64,000 nt of DNA from Arabidopsis thaliana (taxonomy: Eukaryota; Streptophyta; Magnoliopsida; Brassicales; Brassicaceae): the NCBI RefSeq assembly GCF_000001735.4, contig NC_003071.7, forward strand, positions 197,001 to 261,000. The letters run 5' to 3'. Positions 1 through 15,214 of this stretch are shown in pieces. The stretch's first letter is position 1, and each line of letters begins with the position of its first letter. The notes under the pieces are model-generated. The model worked only from the letters and a program-made list of their open reading frames with translations, was not told the DNA's origin and ran no database searches. The position numbers and the translations under genes were made by a program.

Positions 1-45
1 TTTACTAACCAGTGAAGATCACGGAAAAGAAAAGAGAATCAAAAC

Positions 46-2056
46 CTGGAGATGACATCGCTAAGGAACTTTGGGTTCAACCCTCCTTTTGAAGGATATA
101 TAGGATATGGTCTCCCCTGGGCTCGATGAGATGATTCTTCTTCATCTTTGAGTACATCTATATTGTATTCCCTCATTTCAAAATGATCTTCTGCACGCAA
201 TGACTTTACCTAGAAGTAGAAGAGATTATTAACAGATTATTGAATTAGCATAGTTGCCAAAAACTTTCTTCCTCGTAAATCTGTTTCTTTAGGGATCTTT
301 TATCGTGCTAAAACAAGTCTAAGCTTGAAAAGTTGACTTGAAGAAGAGAGCTAAAGACTTATGAGGCAGTCTGATATGCAAGTAAAATACCAAAGCAAGC
401 AATACATACACATACAAAGACAACTTTCAGGGAAGCAAAGGAATTACCTTCCCACTAATGCATACAAGGTCCCCGACTTTATGTTTCTCTTGAATAGAAT
501 TAAGAAAGGGTTGCCAGGTGAAGCGAGTCCCCCTAAAAAACTTCTTCAGATGCAAAAATATTGATTTTCCTGCTTTATCTTCAGCATTATGACTCAGATC
601 CTCCGGAGTTCTGTCTCTGCCTGAGACTTCACAGCTGACAATAACCTCGAGAAATGAAAATGAAGAGCTAGCTCTAACTCCCCTGCATATTGAATCGCAC
701 AGAGTTCAAATTTGAATTTCAGAAACGTGTAGATGCGGCTCAACACAAAAGGCATAAGCAATGGTTGCTGAATTGAGAGATTCTCAACAGAAAAACAGAG
801 GCAATAGAGACGATTTCTTGACAAAGATTTTTCTTTGATTATGTTTGAGATGAACTTTAGAAAGATATCAGAAAGAGATACTCACTTTGAAGACAAGACT
901 TTCCCAACAAATATCAAATACTGTCCATCCTCAATATCAACCTGTGCATTCTGCAAATCTGCATAGGTTCGAGGAAAATGATGCAATAATTTCTTCATCT
1001 GCATGGAAAGACAGTTTGAAAATTGGTCTTAAGCCCTTTCATTGGGAAGAAACTGTTGTTTCTATGTATTCAAATGCATACCGTGTGAAAACCACAGCTG
1101 TCTAGCTGATTACTGTGCCTCTTACTTAACCCAGGCATAGAATCTATACTAGTAGCAAGAAATCGCTGAGCGGCAAAAACATCATCAGACGTTGCTTCAA
1201 CTTCAGAAGTAGCAGTTTTGCTCGTAAAAGAAGAACCATCATCTAATATATCTTCTCTTGGATCAGAAGAATCATCATTCTGTAAAAGCTCAGGACAGAA
1301 GGAAGATAATGTTCTCGAAAGATTATCCGGATCAAACCATCCTCCATGCATAGGAGTAGGAAGGAAACTGTTATCAGTTGGCGTTTTAAGAATGCTACTT
1401 GATTCACCGTAAGATTTGCTATTGGAGTATAATTCCACGGGACGAGAATCACCAAGAATGATAGAAGGGAATCTCTTACACGCCAAAACAAGATCTTTCT
1501 TAACTTGTTCATCAGATTTCTTATCAATAAAATCATCAACATTATCACACTCCATCAAAGCTGCAACCTGATGCATAGGGAAAACATGAATCTCAAAATC
1601 TATATAGAATGTTTCAGATGAGACAATGAAACCTGGAGTTACCTTAGTAATCAACTTGGACTGATTCTCGAGCCGAGCAGAGGCATACTTCTCAACTTGC
1701 TCAAGAAGATTGTCAGAATATTTATGCTTTGAACGATAAGATATGTTCCAGACTTTGGAGAAGAAGAAATTACTCAACCTACAGAACCAGCTTGATTGAT
1801 CAACAAAAGCAACCTAATTTCAACAAACAACAAACACAAGAACTCCTACAAGTACCTGATTCTGTTCCAGTTTCCTCTCTGAGCTTGGATTACAATGACA
1901 CTACGCAATCTTCTACTACCACAACACTAATAACAACATTTCAAAACCAAAAAATTACATCAGGGAAACGTTCTACGACTACGAAGAAGCACCATGATAG
2001 ATAAAATACAAGGGGACGAGTACCATGCTACAGGGTGATAGAGTCACTGCCGCCAT
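46..2056 (-). CDS. RECG1: RecG-type DNA helicase, organellar (5' part; runs off left edge)
   Basis: N-terminal part of the plant RecG helicase (At2g01440 from memory), a branch-migration enzyme that controls recombination in mitochondrial and plastid DNA. Exons seen: 2024-2056 (33 nt, starting MAAVTLSPCSM), 1082-1813, 886-998, 448-682 and 46-209; all phases join. Exon 2 contains PGLSKRHSNQLDSCGF, matching the RecG 'LPGVG' wedge start, and exon 3 opens with KKLLHHFPRTYADL, the classic RecG 'LL.hfPr.Y' motif, followed by an OB-fold-like stretch. The helicase motifs lie beyond the window. The last donor (GT at 44-45) opens an intron that leaves the window. The start was chosen because ATG at 2056 joins in phase 0 through an ATG/GTACTC donor to an acceptor before 1813; a TTG at 1777 inside exon 2 is not a start. 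The N-terminus is plausible as an organelle presequence. The 11-codon first exon is the least certain part. Confidence 0.85.
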
Positions 2057-2721
2057 TGGAAGAGATCAAAACATAGCTTGCTTCAAGTCTACAGACACGT
2101 CAATCGAGCGGTAATTGATTGATCAAACAAAGGATTCGAATTGGGTTTTAGGTTAATAAGAGGAACTCCCTGAGAAGGGAACCTCAAATTCCAAGTTCCT
2201 GAGCACGATTCGAGTTAAAGTTGGAGTCTTTGACAACTTTGTGAGAGTGAGAGAGAGAGGGACTACAAGGGTTTAATTTGTCTTATTTCTACAAGAGTTA
2301 AAGTTGGAGTCTTGGACAATTAAAAATTACTCATTTTGAGTTTTTTCATGTATGTTTATTTGATCGATTCATAGTCCAAGTTTGAATTTGTTTATGAACT
2401 CAAAATCATTTCTTATGAAGATAATAGCAAAAGATTATGCAAAAGATTTTAGTTTTGCTTGCTATTGTTTATTGTAGATATCAACATCTAATTTAAGTAA
2501 ATGATGATTTAGGTAGATTGTGGTAATAAGAATATATATATGAATTTCAAGTTCCAAGAGAAACCATTACACACGAGATTCCAATATGAGCAGAGAGTAA
2601 GAAGAAGAAGAAGAGAGTTACAACAATGAAAACACTCAGGAGAGACATCATGATACAATAGGCAGAACACAACAATCAATGGTTTGCTGCTAAACAACTT
2701 GAGAAATCAATTTTTTTCTGA
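2057..2721. other. Intergenic: RECG1 leader/promoter and MPK17 3' UTR
   Basis: Spacer between two minus-strand genes, about 0.66 kb. It must hold the RECG1 5' leader and promoter and the MPK17 3' UTR. A GA-rich run lies near 2248-2262 and AT-rich DNA follows. I see no further gene or repeat. Confidence 0.6.
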
Positions 2722-5010
<2,289 letters not shown>

Positions 5011-6576
5011 CTTATTGATTTCTCACTGTTCACAACAACATCAACAACATTCCATCAATACAAATCTTCTTCTTGGTCAACAAAGAACCCAGAAATGCTA
5101 TAATAAAACCCTAGATCCAAAAGACAAACCCAGATCCTGATTAGTTTCCTAGATCAAGCAATATTCACAAGGAAGAACCCTAATTTTAGGACAACAACAA
5201 AAAAAGAAGAAGGATAAAAGACGGACCTTTAAGATAATAATGGAAGAGAAAGAGAAAATAATTTCCACGAAGCTGCAACGAAGAAGAAGATTGTCTGAAA
5301 TTAAAAGCAAAGAGGGCACACGCTCTTTTATATATGAATCCGCTTCAAGACAAAACAGCTAATTTCACACCTTTCGCCGATCACTCTATTATTAAACACC
5401 TTTTAATTATGGAGGAAAATACCTCTTTTTAGTCATGTGTTTTCGGTTATTTATTCGGTTTCCGTTCGTATCCATTCGGTTATTAATTTTTTCGATTTTA
5501 AAATTTAGTATTTCGGTTTGATTTTAATTCGATTCTGTTTTTTTTTTTTTAAATTTAGTATTCATTCGGTTAATTTGTTTTGAATATTTGTGAATATTTT
5601 TGGTTAATTTCTAATAAATTTACTATTTTATATAATTTTTCAAGAATTTTTAATTATTTAGTTTGAAAATATAATTATATTTTGGATATTTTTGGTTACC
5701 AAAATACTTTGGTTCGGCACCGATTCAGCTTCGATTCTTTTGGTTAAAGAATTTAGTATCTATTCAATTATTTTCTAATTTTTAATTTGATTTAGTTTAG
5801 TTTTATGTTTCGGTTAAATATATCGGTTCGGTTTATTTTTCCATTCCTATTTTTAGAAAACAAGTTGCCTTAAATAAATGAAAAAAATAGATAAGGACTT
5901 TTTGCTGAAATCAGAAAATTGAAAATCAGGAATGAGCTGAAATCAAATCACTGTAAATGAAAATTAGGAGAAAAAAAAAGATAAGAAACGCAACCGAAGA
6001 TTAAACAATACCTAAAAATGCGAGCCATACCTTATCTTATCTTGTTGAGAATTATGGAAGACACGGCTCATTTGCCCTTCTGTCTTTTTCATCTACCCAC
6101 TAATACGACAGCGTTTAGCAGGCGAATATAAGAAATCTCGAGGAAAGTCTCTTTGTTGTGCAGAGGTTCCCACCATTGTTGACCATCCTTTGGAACGACG
6201 CCGTTTTTGTGACGGTGCTCAAGTTGGGTCGCTTTTTGTGTTGCTTGCTTTTTGTCTCTTCATTACTCTAATGGGCCGTAACAACTGCGTAGACTTGGGT
6301 ACTTTTTTTATATCTTATTATTGGTCAACTGATTTTAGTAAATGAAGAGAAAACAACCCAAGAAGGAGTGCATATAAATCCATGTTTATAGTAAGGTATA
6401 ACAAACATTCTTCTACGAGTTAAGAAGCTCAAAAAATGGATGAAAAGTATACTTAAACCTATATCTAAGTTCTATATAGATTGGTTTCCTCGGTCGCCGA
6501 TCACGAACTGAAGAGCCATTATATCTGAAACGCATTGTTTTATATTTTCTCGATTTCTAACTAAGTGTAATTTAAA

Positions 6577-6796
6577 TATTTCTTTTTTTCTATTATAAGT
6601 GTTGTTCTCACTTTTCTATGCAAACAAAAATATATTTAATAGTTTTTAGCTAATTATATTTTACTTTCTTATTGGTTAGATTAGTTATAACTAATGATGT
6701 TTTTATAGGAAATAGATAAATTAAATAAAATTTATATATTTTCTTAATTTACTTGTAAAAACCTTAAATTACAAATATTAAGAAACAAAGGAAGTA
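6577..6796. mobile_element. Stowaway/mariner-like MITE (copy 1, ~220 bp)
   Basis: The right end reads GAAACAAAGGAAGTA and the left end TATTTCTTTTTTTCTATTATAAG. These are imperfect inverted repeats that resemble the 'TACTCCCTCCGTTTC' ends common in plant mariner-type MITEs. The interior is AT-rich with no ORF. A second element of the same length and end type lies at 29836-30054. The ends are decayed, so the borders are approximate. Confidence 0.5.
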
Positions 6797-7530
6797 TGAT
6801 TCAACACTAAAGTCAACGTTTTATTTTGAGTATTTCTTCTATACCAAAGGTCAAATATCTTCAATACTTATAACTTTCATCATTCAATTGAAATAAATGA
6901 ATAAACTAATTGCGCTTTGCTACGCCACAAATTCTAATTGCAAAATCAACTTACATTGATTAAAGAGTTGACCTCACTTGAAAGTGATAATGTATCAAAT
7001 GAAAAAGCTTCCTATCTTGACGGAAGATAATGTACGAAACACGATAAGGACATAAAACACATTCATATTTTTTTCTTATTTAAGAACTACACTAAATGAA
7101 ATAATACTTGTGGAGGCAAATTATTCTGAATAACTCTTCCATAGGAGCTCCAAAGGTATTCGATCTCTGGACCTATCGATGTGGTGTCTTCTGAAAACAC
7201 TTCTACGTACGTTTGCGTTAGTAGTGGATTAAAACTTACGTGGATCTCGCGGGCTTGATTTATTTACGTGGATGATATGTGGTTAGTACTTAGTAGGACT
7301 TAATGACGTGAATTGACCTTGTTATATATGGTGGCCGGGTACAACTTACAAGGCTAATACATATTATGGCTCTCAGTCACACATTTGACGTTTCTTTAGC
7401 TTTCCGAATCGTTAGATCCTCCAACACTCACCATATATAGACGATCACGACTATCTCCCCGATTAATGTCAGTGCGGGAAACCATACTACGAAGGTCTCG
7501 TCTTGCATGAATGATCACGTCACGTGTCAT

Positions 7531-7700
7531 ACGATTGATTTTTTTTTTTTTTTTGAATATCAGGAGATTCTGGGTCGAAGCCCGTAATTCCCCTGGTTCG
7601 AAACCACGACATGTAATATTAGTTTCGTCACAAACGTCAATCGAATCGGCGATTTTTAAGTTTCGCCTACGATCTTTACCAATTGATATGTCTTTATACA
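7531..7700 (-). repeat. Possible SINE-like remnant ending in poly(A)
   Basis: Read on the minus strand, a segment with two TTCGA-containing blocks (GGTTTCGAACCAGG and GGGCTTCGACCC, resembling pol III B boxes) ends in a run of about 16 A. That order fits a SINE tail. I could not find a convincing A box or a target-site duplication, so this is tentative. Confidence 0.25.
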
Positions 7701-9135
7701 AAATTTAGTTTCGACAATAATGACTAGAAATTTTTCTCTTAAGATTTCTTAATCGTTAGGTGATGATCGCGATTACAAATAAAATGCTAATTAATGGTCG
7801 AGTCCTACCATTTCTTTCCCCACCTATCTAAGTTTCATCCCAATTCCAAATTCAACTCGTAGACATATGCCTTACTCTATGATTTCTCTATCATTTTTCG
7901 AAAATATGTTTTCAAGTTGACATCATTGTAGAGTTAGCTAATGGGCCTTCGACATTAACTCCTGAAAGCCTTATATGGGCCAATCTATTGAACTTTTTCT
8001 CCTTCCATTTTGGGCTGATTTATTAAGTTCACAACACACCGATTAGGACGTGCTTAGTTTTTACTTTTCTCCTTCCATTTTATTATCCATCACATAAAGG
8101 CATGTTTAAGAGATGAATTTTACATAAATCCTTTTTTCTCTGCAAATTCAAGCTCTTCTTTAAAAAAAAAAAATCATTTCATTTCCTCTAGTAAGAATTA
8201 AATTTATATTTAGCGTGTTCTTTTAGTGAACGCAGCCACAACAATAGCAAAGAAGAAAAACAGTTCTACGGTGAGAAGAAAATATAGTGATAAGAGAGAA
8301 CTATCACAAAAGATGAACTACGATGAAGATTGAAGTGTCGCTGGTTAATTTCAGCGATTCATCGAATGCAGTTGCAACTCAATCGGCGACTCATCCAAAG
8401 TTGTTATTTTAAGTTCTAATGTCGTTTTACTTACCTGCTACTTCTCATGACAATTCGTCTTACTCCGTTGTTGCCGTTGTCGCAACGTTCAGTAAAAGCA
8501 CACGCTAATTAATTTTTAAAAAAATGAAAAAATAGCTATATTCACACCTATAATCCAATCCCCTTAATAGAAACGTAACTACTTTTCCTTTTTTTCTTTT
8601 TTTCTTTGTCAACCATTGAAAATCAGCCTAACTTTAAATATAATTAATATTACAATGGAAATTAACCAATTAATTATAGAAATATAATTAATATTACATT
8701 GATTAATATATTTTTTTAAAAAATAAACCAATTAAAATGGTATAATAGTTACAAAATCTTAAAAATAGAGTTAATTTCAGCTAAAAATTTAATTTCTTTT
8801 TGGTTTGAGGCATTTTGAGTTTGAGTGCTGAGAGAGTTGAAGCGGACGGGGAAGAACAAGCGGGAGACTTGATGCTTGCAAGCAAAGTGTTCCTCCTAAT
8901 TTTTACATATAACTAAACTCTTAATTAATTAGAAAAGCAAAAGAAAAAAGTTGAGAACTCTCTGTTTTTTTTTCCTTTCTTTTTAATTTCACTTTGATTC
9001 CTAATTTTTTTTGTTTGTTCGATCTTCAAACCCAACACTCTTTCTTCTCTCGATCCTTCCCATTTTCCGATCCTCGGATTCATCGGAATCGTCCTTTGAT
9101 TTGCTCCGAAGATCATCCCGACTAGCTGAAGCCAC

Positions 9136-11281
9136 ATGGACGACGAGGTTGTTCAGCGAGTTTTCCAAGAAGGAGGACGAGATTTCTTCCAGCAACAACC
9201 TTCTACTTCTTCTTCCTCTTCTTCGATTCTTCAATCTCTTCCTCTTCACGTGGTACGCTTCTTCTCCCTTTCCTAATTTCCAGAAAAATTTACAAGTTGA
9301 AGAACATCAATCATCGCTTTTGCTGTAGGCTTTCGATCATGGCTATTATCTGTTGGTGAAGTCCATTCAAGAGCTTAGAGAGAAGAAGGACGGCATTGTT
9401 ACTGTTGGTATTGGTGGACCTAGCGGCTCTGGTAAATCTAGGTAATCCATTGTTTATGTTTAGTGTCGAATTTCTCAAGAGGCATGCTCGATTTCATGGT
9501 TTTTTGTTTGGTTGCACGAAGCTTGGCAGAGAAAGTTGCATCTGTAATTGGCTGTACTGTTATTGCCATGGAAGATTACCGAGATAGTTTGGACGATGGT
9601 AATGAGTTGGAAACATTAGATTTTGATGCTTTAGTCCAGAATTTGGAGGTACTTCATTACTCAGAGATTTGTGTTTGTGAAACGTCTGTTGAGTAATGAC
9701 TTAGGTTTGACTAACTCGACTCTTTCTATAAATAGGATTTGATCAATGGAAAAGATACTCTTGCTCCGGTTTTTGATTTCCAGCAAAAGAAGCGTGTTGA
9801 TTCCAAGATGGTGAAGACATCCTCTGGTGTGGTAAGTCATAAATGTGATTTTGGTTTTGGTTTTGGTATGGCTCCTATGGTTTTACGTTTTGGTTTGTTG
9901 TAGGTTATTGTTGATGGGACGTATGCTCTCCATGCAAGATTGCGTTCCTTACTGGATATTCGGGTTGCAGTGGTAAGATTTTCTCCTCCTAGAGCAGTTA
10001 TTGGTCTAGCTAATGTACAACCATGATATCATTTATTCTCTCTGTGGTTAGGTTGGGGGCGTTCATTTTAGCCTTCTCTCTAAAGTCCGTTATGATATTG
10101 GAGATTCGTGTTCGCTTGATTACCTTATCGACAGCATTTTCCCTTTGTTTAGAAAGCATATTGAGCCAGATCTTCATCATGCACAGGTTGAATTGTCTTC
10201 TTTTTCCTCCATTTAAGTGTTCAGAAGTTTGACTTCTCCGTTTGTTGGGCGTGTGCAGATCAGAATCAACAATAGTTTTGTTTCATCATTTCGGGAAGCC
10301 ATATACAAATTGAAATGCAAAACTGAGGTCTGTAGTTTCTTCCAGTTGTTGTGGTTTCATGTTGGGACGTATGTTTACCACTTGACTAAGATTCATGTAA
10401 CAGATAGTAACTTCCTTTCCTCAAGAAAGCGACGTGCAGAAGGATAAGTAAGAAGGATTCTTCTATTATGTGTGAATAGTTTAAGATTTTTAGTTGGTTT
10501 TCATAGGTATACTGACTTGGTGAGTTGGTTTTCAGTTTTATTGAGATGTACCTCAGACCACCTTCTGCAAGCGAAGAGGCACGGATAAATGACTGGATTA
10601 AAGTTCGTCAAGCTGGTATAAGGTACTATCTGTCACTTGGAGACCAAAGGATTGTTGACAAGCATTTCATTATCCGGCCTAAAGCTGAGTTTGAGGTGAG
10701 TTATTACATGTAATTGCCGAAGTTTCAGTATTTCTATGGTGTTTCCTTCTTCCTAGTTCTGCAATTTTTTATGGAATGTGAAGTATCGCTACCTCTTTAT
10801 TGTTAGCGCAAAAGATAATGGTAGTAATGGGGTTATGTAGGATTATACTGTTTTGGAGACTGGTCCAATACTTTCCTTGGTTGTGTTAATTTCTCATATT
10901 ATCTACAGAAGAGGCATGCCTATATTTGTGGAATCTGGATTCTGGTCAAGATGACGGGCCGCTTGCACACATCCTATTAAAAGATACCCCTTACAATCCT
11001 TCTGTATGTGACTTAATTTCTAATGTCTAGCAGGTTGGACGGATGACACTTGGAGGGTTGCTAGCTTTAGGCTATAATGTTGTTGTGAGTTACAAGAGAG
11101 CTTCAACTGCTGTCAGTTATGGTAATTTATCCCTATCACGTGAAACGATTGATACTCTTGGAGAGACTTTCCTGGTTCTGAGAGGGACAGATAGGAAGGT
11201 AATAACCCATTATTCTCTTTAAGAACAAGCGCATCGATCTTCAATGCAGAAAAGACTTTAGTAAACATATCTTTTAGCTGG

Positions 11282-11369
<88 letters not shown>

Positions 11370-14300
11370 AGTGAGGAGTTTAGCTTTGTCAGTATCCCTT
11401 TTGATATACATGTTTTAATAGATCTTTTTGCATAGAGTGTGGGAGCTGAAGCTCTGAGAATGGGCATCACTGGGCCCTGGATCACGAAATCATACCTCGA
11501 ACTGATCCTTGAAAGCAAAGGTCAGGGAATTTGATATAGCATGTTTGTTTCCACTATCTATCCTTTCTTGTGCTCTGCAGTGCAACAGAATCTTAATTTC
11601 TGTAAGCTTACCCATTTTGCAGGTGTACCACGCTTGAATACACCTCCACTTTTGCAACCGTCTCCTGTAATCACTAACCAAGAGAAGCAAATTGTTGCAC
11701 CAAAACCTATCCGAACTACCCCAAACATCGTTACCCGCCTTGAGGATTTATCGCAGCCTTGGACTAGATCTCCTACGAAATCCCAAATGGAACCGATGGT
11801 TGCAACTTGGCATTTCACCTCTTATGATCCACCTCATTCAGTAAGCTCTGTAGTAGGTATGTCCGAATTTTTTGAAGATTGATGGTGTTTTCCCTTTGAT
11901 ATTTTCCCTCGCTTAGTGTTATGGTCGATGAAATGTATTTCAGTAGCATTATTATTGCATTTATGCCTAGGCTTTCTCATCAAGCAGCTACAGATTCCTC
12001 TTTCAGGGATAATATGCGGCTTGTTCCTATGCCTGATTCATACGACTTGGATAGAGGGTTGCTACTTTCTGTTCAAGCAATACAGGTAATGGGGTTGCAA
12101 GAAGATAGAAGAAATAATCGTCTGTTAAGTAAAAAAGTTGCTACTTAACGCGGAGAATTTGTTCTTTCTAGTAAGGGTTCTTTTGCTTGTAATTTTCAGG
12201 CATTGCTGGAGAATAAGGGACCCCCTGTTATTGTTGGAATAGGTAATATTGCTTGTTTGCTGTTTGTGCTGTTTTGTTTTAACACGGAGCCTAAAGCTTA
12301 TGTTTAGTATATATTGTCACACTGTTTCACTGTAGGTGGTCCTAGTGGGTCTGGTAAGACTAGCTTGGCTCATAAAATGGCAAATATAGTTGGCTGTGAA
12401 GTGGTTTCCCTTGAAAGTTACTTCAAGTCTGAACAAGTCAAAGATTTCAAGCATGACGACTTTAGTTCCCTTGATTTGCCTTTGCTCTCAAAGGTAATGC
12501 TTTGGTTTGCGAACGTAAACGGATAAGGTAACTTGTCAGCCTTTGGGTTACTTTTATTGGAATTAGAATCTCTCTCTACTTCATTTGCAGAACATTTCCG
12601 ACATTACAAACAGTCGAAGAACCAAACTACCTATATTTGATTTGGAGACTGGCACCAGATGTGGCTTCAAGGAACTAGAAGTTCCTGAAGAGTGTGGTGT
12701 GGTTAGTGATCATAGTCTTCACATATCATATGGTGATTGTCTTTGTTGTTTTCTCAGCGTGGATGATTTTTATACCACATCGTTTTTTAGATCATCTTCG
12801 AGGGGGTTTATGCATTGCATCCAGAAATCAGACAATCTTTGGACCTTTGGGTTGCTGTTGTAAGATACTTTTCTACTTTATTGTTCCTTCTTTTCCTTCC
12901 ATTCACAAATATTTTTCTTATCAAAAACATATTGATTTTTGTTTCTTTCACTAACCAGGTGGGAGGTGTTCATTCACATCTTATCTCTAGAGTCCAGAGG
13001 GATAAAAGCCGAATCGGGTGTTTCATGTCTCAGAACGAGATAATGATGACCGTATTTCCAATGTTCCAGCAACACATCGAGCCACATCTAGTGCATGCAC
13101 ATGTGAGTACACCTGAGATTTTAGATTTCACCTACTAGTGAATTGTTCTGTACAATCTTTCCTTGAATCTGTTACTGTTGCTTACTCGTTTTTGTGATTA
13201 CCATTAGCTAGTGAAAAACAAAAAGCAATCTGAATTCTATAAACTTTTGAGTATATATGATCTGTATCGATACTTAACAAGTTTTTTTCCCAATGATACA
13301 GGTTAAGATTCGAAATGATTTTGATCCAGTTCTCTCTCCCGAGAGCTCTTTGTTTGTATTGAAGAGCAATAAACAAGTAAGGGTTAAAATATAATCACAT
13401 TCTGAACTTCCTTAATTTACAGCAGCACTCACGACTCGTCATGTGGTTGATAAGGTTCCATATCAGGATATTCTCAGCATCCTTGATTCGACAAAATTCT
13501 GCAGTTCCGTTCAGAATTTTATCGATATATATTTCAGGCTATCTGGGCTTCCTGCGAATGGTCAGTTGTCAGATAGTGACTGCATACGCGTAAGAATCTG
13601 CGAGGGCAGGTTTGCAGTGCTTATACGTGAGGTCTGGCTTCTATTTGTAAACTCATGAATGCATTGTAAATTATTGAACTCATCACTTCTTTTTCTAATG
13701 TCTCATTAATCTTCTAACGTAACACAGCCAATTAGGGAAGGGAACTTCATCATTCAGCCCAAAGTAGATTTTGACATTAGCGTAAGTACTGTGGCGGGTC
13801 TTCTTAATCTCGGGTGAGCAAGAAATCATTTAAGTTTGTTTTTCTTCAGTCATCCTCGATATTTTTCTACGTTCTCTATATCCGAAACTCAATATAGTTT
13901 CTATTCTTGGTTTCAGGTATCAAGCAGTGGCATATATCGAAGCCTCTGCTTTCATTTACCAAGACGGAAAGGTGAGTATACACATTGCTATTAGTTTAAA
14001 ATGAAAAACAAGCTTCTTGAGATTAGAAAGCCGATTTTTTTTTTTTTTGGTTGAGCTTTTAAAGATTCTTATTGAGGTTGATCATCTCCAAGATGTGCCA
14101 AGTCCATACATACAGATCAAAGGCGCTAACAAAGAAGCAGTGACGGCTGCTGGTTCAGCTCTCAAACTAGATGGTTCATACACAACAAAGGTTCCACTTC
14201 TTTTTCGAGACAACTTTAGTTCGAACATCGTTTACCTATTATATACATAAGTCAATATTTTTTCCGTTTTGTGTTTTCTTGAATGAAGAGTTACCTTCAA

Positions 14301-14765
14301 ATAGTGTTGGAAAGACTGCCACCGGTCCAGAGAAGTTCAAGTGGAATACATACACAGCAAGCAGCGCGGTTGCAAGAGCTTGTGGAATTCATACAATCGC
14401 AGGTAATCAAAAGTCTCCTCAATCCTCTTTATCTCATTCTAGGTTTATTGTCTCTAAAATGGTTCTTCTATGCCTTTTTGACGACTTTAAGGGAAGTAGT
14501 AACAGTGTGTCGGAATCATCACCAAGAAGAGATGGTTCTTCCATAGACAACGTTTTAGAAGATATGCAATCAAGAATTAAACGACTCGAACGTTGGCACA
14601 CCATCAATACGGTATCATATCAACATCATTGTGCTTTAAAAAAACTAATCACATTATGTTTATATCAATGATTAAAAGTAACCAATATGGTGAAATCAGG
14701 TACTATGGACATTTTTGATGTCTGCGCTCGTTGGTTACTCTCTCTACCAAAGGAAGCGTCAATAA
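9136..14765 (+). CDS. Tandem uridine-kinase/CYTH (triphosphate tunnel) protein with C-terminal anchor
   Basis: I read 26 exons giving about 951 aa (At2g01460). Order: P-loop kinase 1 (GGPSGSGKS, ~68-76), CYTH/TTM-like domain 1 (about 220-400), P-loop kinase 2 (GGPSGSGKT, ~519-527), CYTH-like domain 2, and a hydrophobic tail of about 17 residues before the stop, suggesting a tail anchor. Related plant TTM1/TTM2 proteins have one kinase-CYTH set, so this looks like an internal duplication. Exons: 9136-9252, 9329-9441, 9522-9648, 9736-9831, 9904-9972, 10052-10186, 10259-10327, 10404-10447, 10536-10695, 11034-11198, 11436-11520, 11623-11856, 11988-12085, 12200-12242, 12336-12493, 12591-12701, 12791-12859, 12959-13102, 13302-13376, 13455-13631, 13728-13813, 13917-13971, 14065-14190, 14289-14402, 14492-14611, 14700-14765. 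Exons 10 and 13 have NAGNAG acceptors. Substrate unknown; TTM relatives act on pyrophosphate or triphosphate. Confidence 0.85.
11285..11368 (+). repeat. (TC)n microsatellite, ~84 bp, in intron 10
   Basis: An almost pure TC run inside the intron between 11198 and 11436 of the kinase/CYTH gene. It ends in CTCTCTCAG at 11368, so it forms a very strong polypyrimidine tract with its own AG, 67 bases ahead of the acceptor I use. Confidence 0.95.
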
Positions 14766-15214
14766 TTAAAATCTTTTCTCTGGTAATCTTCATTTCTTAG
14801 TTTTACCAAATAATCTAATCGCAGAAAAGAAAAAAGGTTACTAACCTGTGGGAATATTCAATATATAGTCTCCAGACATTGTAACTATCATTGTTTTAAT
14901 ATGAAAAAAGCTGCAATGAAAGTTGAAACCATATGTTTATTTTCTGTTCTTTAAGATTGATGAAGTGTTGAAAGAGTCTTACTGATCCATCATATGATAA
15001 TAGTTTTCTAGTTTACTATGTCTACAAAAAAAAAAAGAGGAAACAAATTGTAACTTTTGCTGTTTTAGTGTTAGTTTACATGTTTTATTGATATAAAGCA
15101 AGCAAGTTTCTGGTAGATGTCAAACATAAAAAGCTAACTCAAAGCGTAATCGTATGATATGTTGGTTACAAGCCATTCCGCTGTATCGTCCTGTGTGGTC
15201 ACTTAAAGGCCTTT
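14766..15214. other. Convergent 3' region
   Basis: About 450 bp between the stop of the kinase/CYTH gene and the stop of STL2P on the opposite strand. Contains the 3' UTRs of both and AT-rich sequence; nothing else seen. Confidence 0.6.

Larger units (their letters stand above)
5300..9135. other. 3.8-kb AT-rich intergenic region between divergent genes
   Basis: Lies between the divergent MPK17 and the kinase/CYTH gene. I find no supported gene. About 5440-5850 is a degenerate array of TTCGGTT-like words in AT-rich DNA. A MITE spans about 6577-6796. A poly(T) tract near 7531 is followed by tRNA-like TTCGAA words (possible SINE-like debris, listed separately). The element AACGACGCCGTTTTT occurs near 6193. 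The last ~250 bases form the leader of the plus-strand gene. Confidence 0.5.

Noticed and set aside
5440..5850. TTCGGTT-rich tract as a telomere-like or satellite array
   Set aside because: No fixed period; the words are scattered in degenerate AT-rich DNA.
7396..7708. 101-aa and 65-aa ORFs on opposite strands
   Set aside because: Low complexity across the poly(T) tract and no recognisable family; treated as repeat debris.
11820..12000. Frameshift in the kinase/CYTH gene between exons 12 and 13
   Set aside because: Using the CAG acceptor at 11987 restores the frame exactly, so no frameshift is needed.
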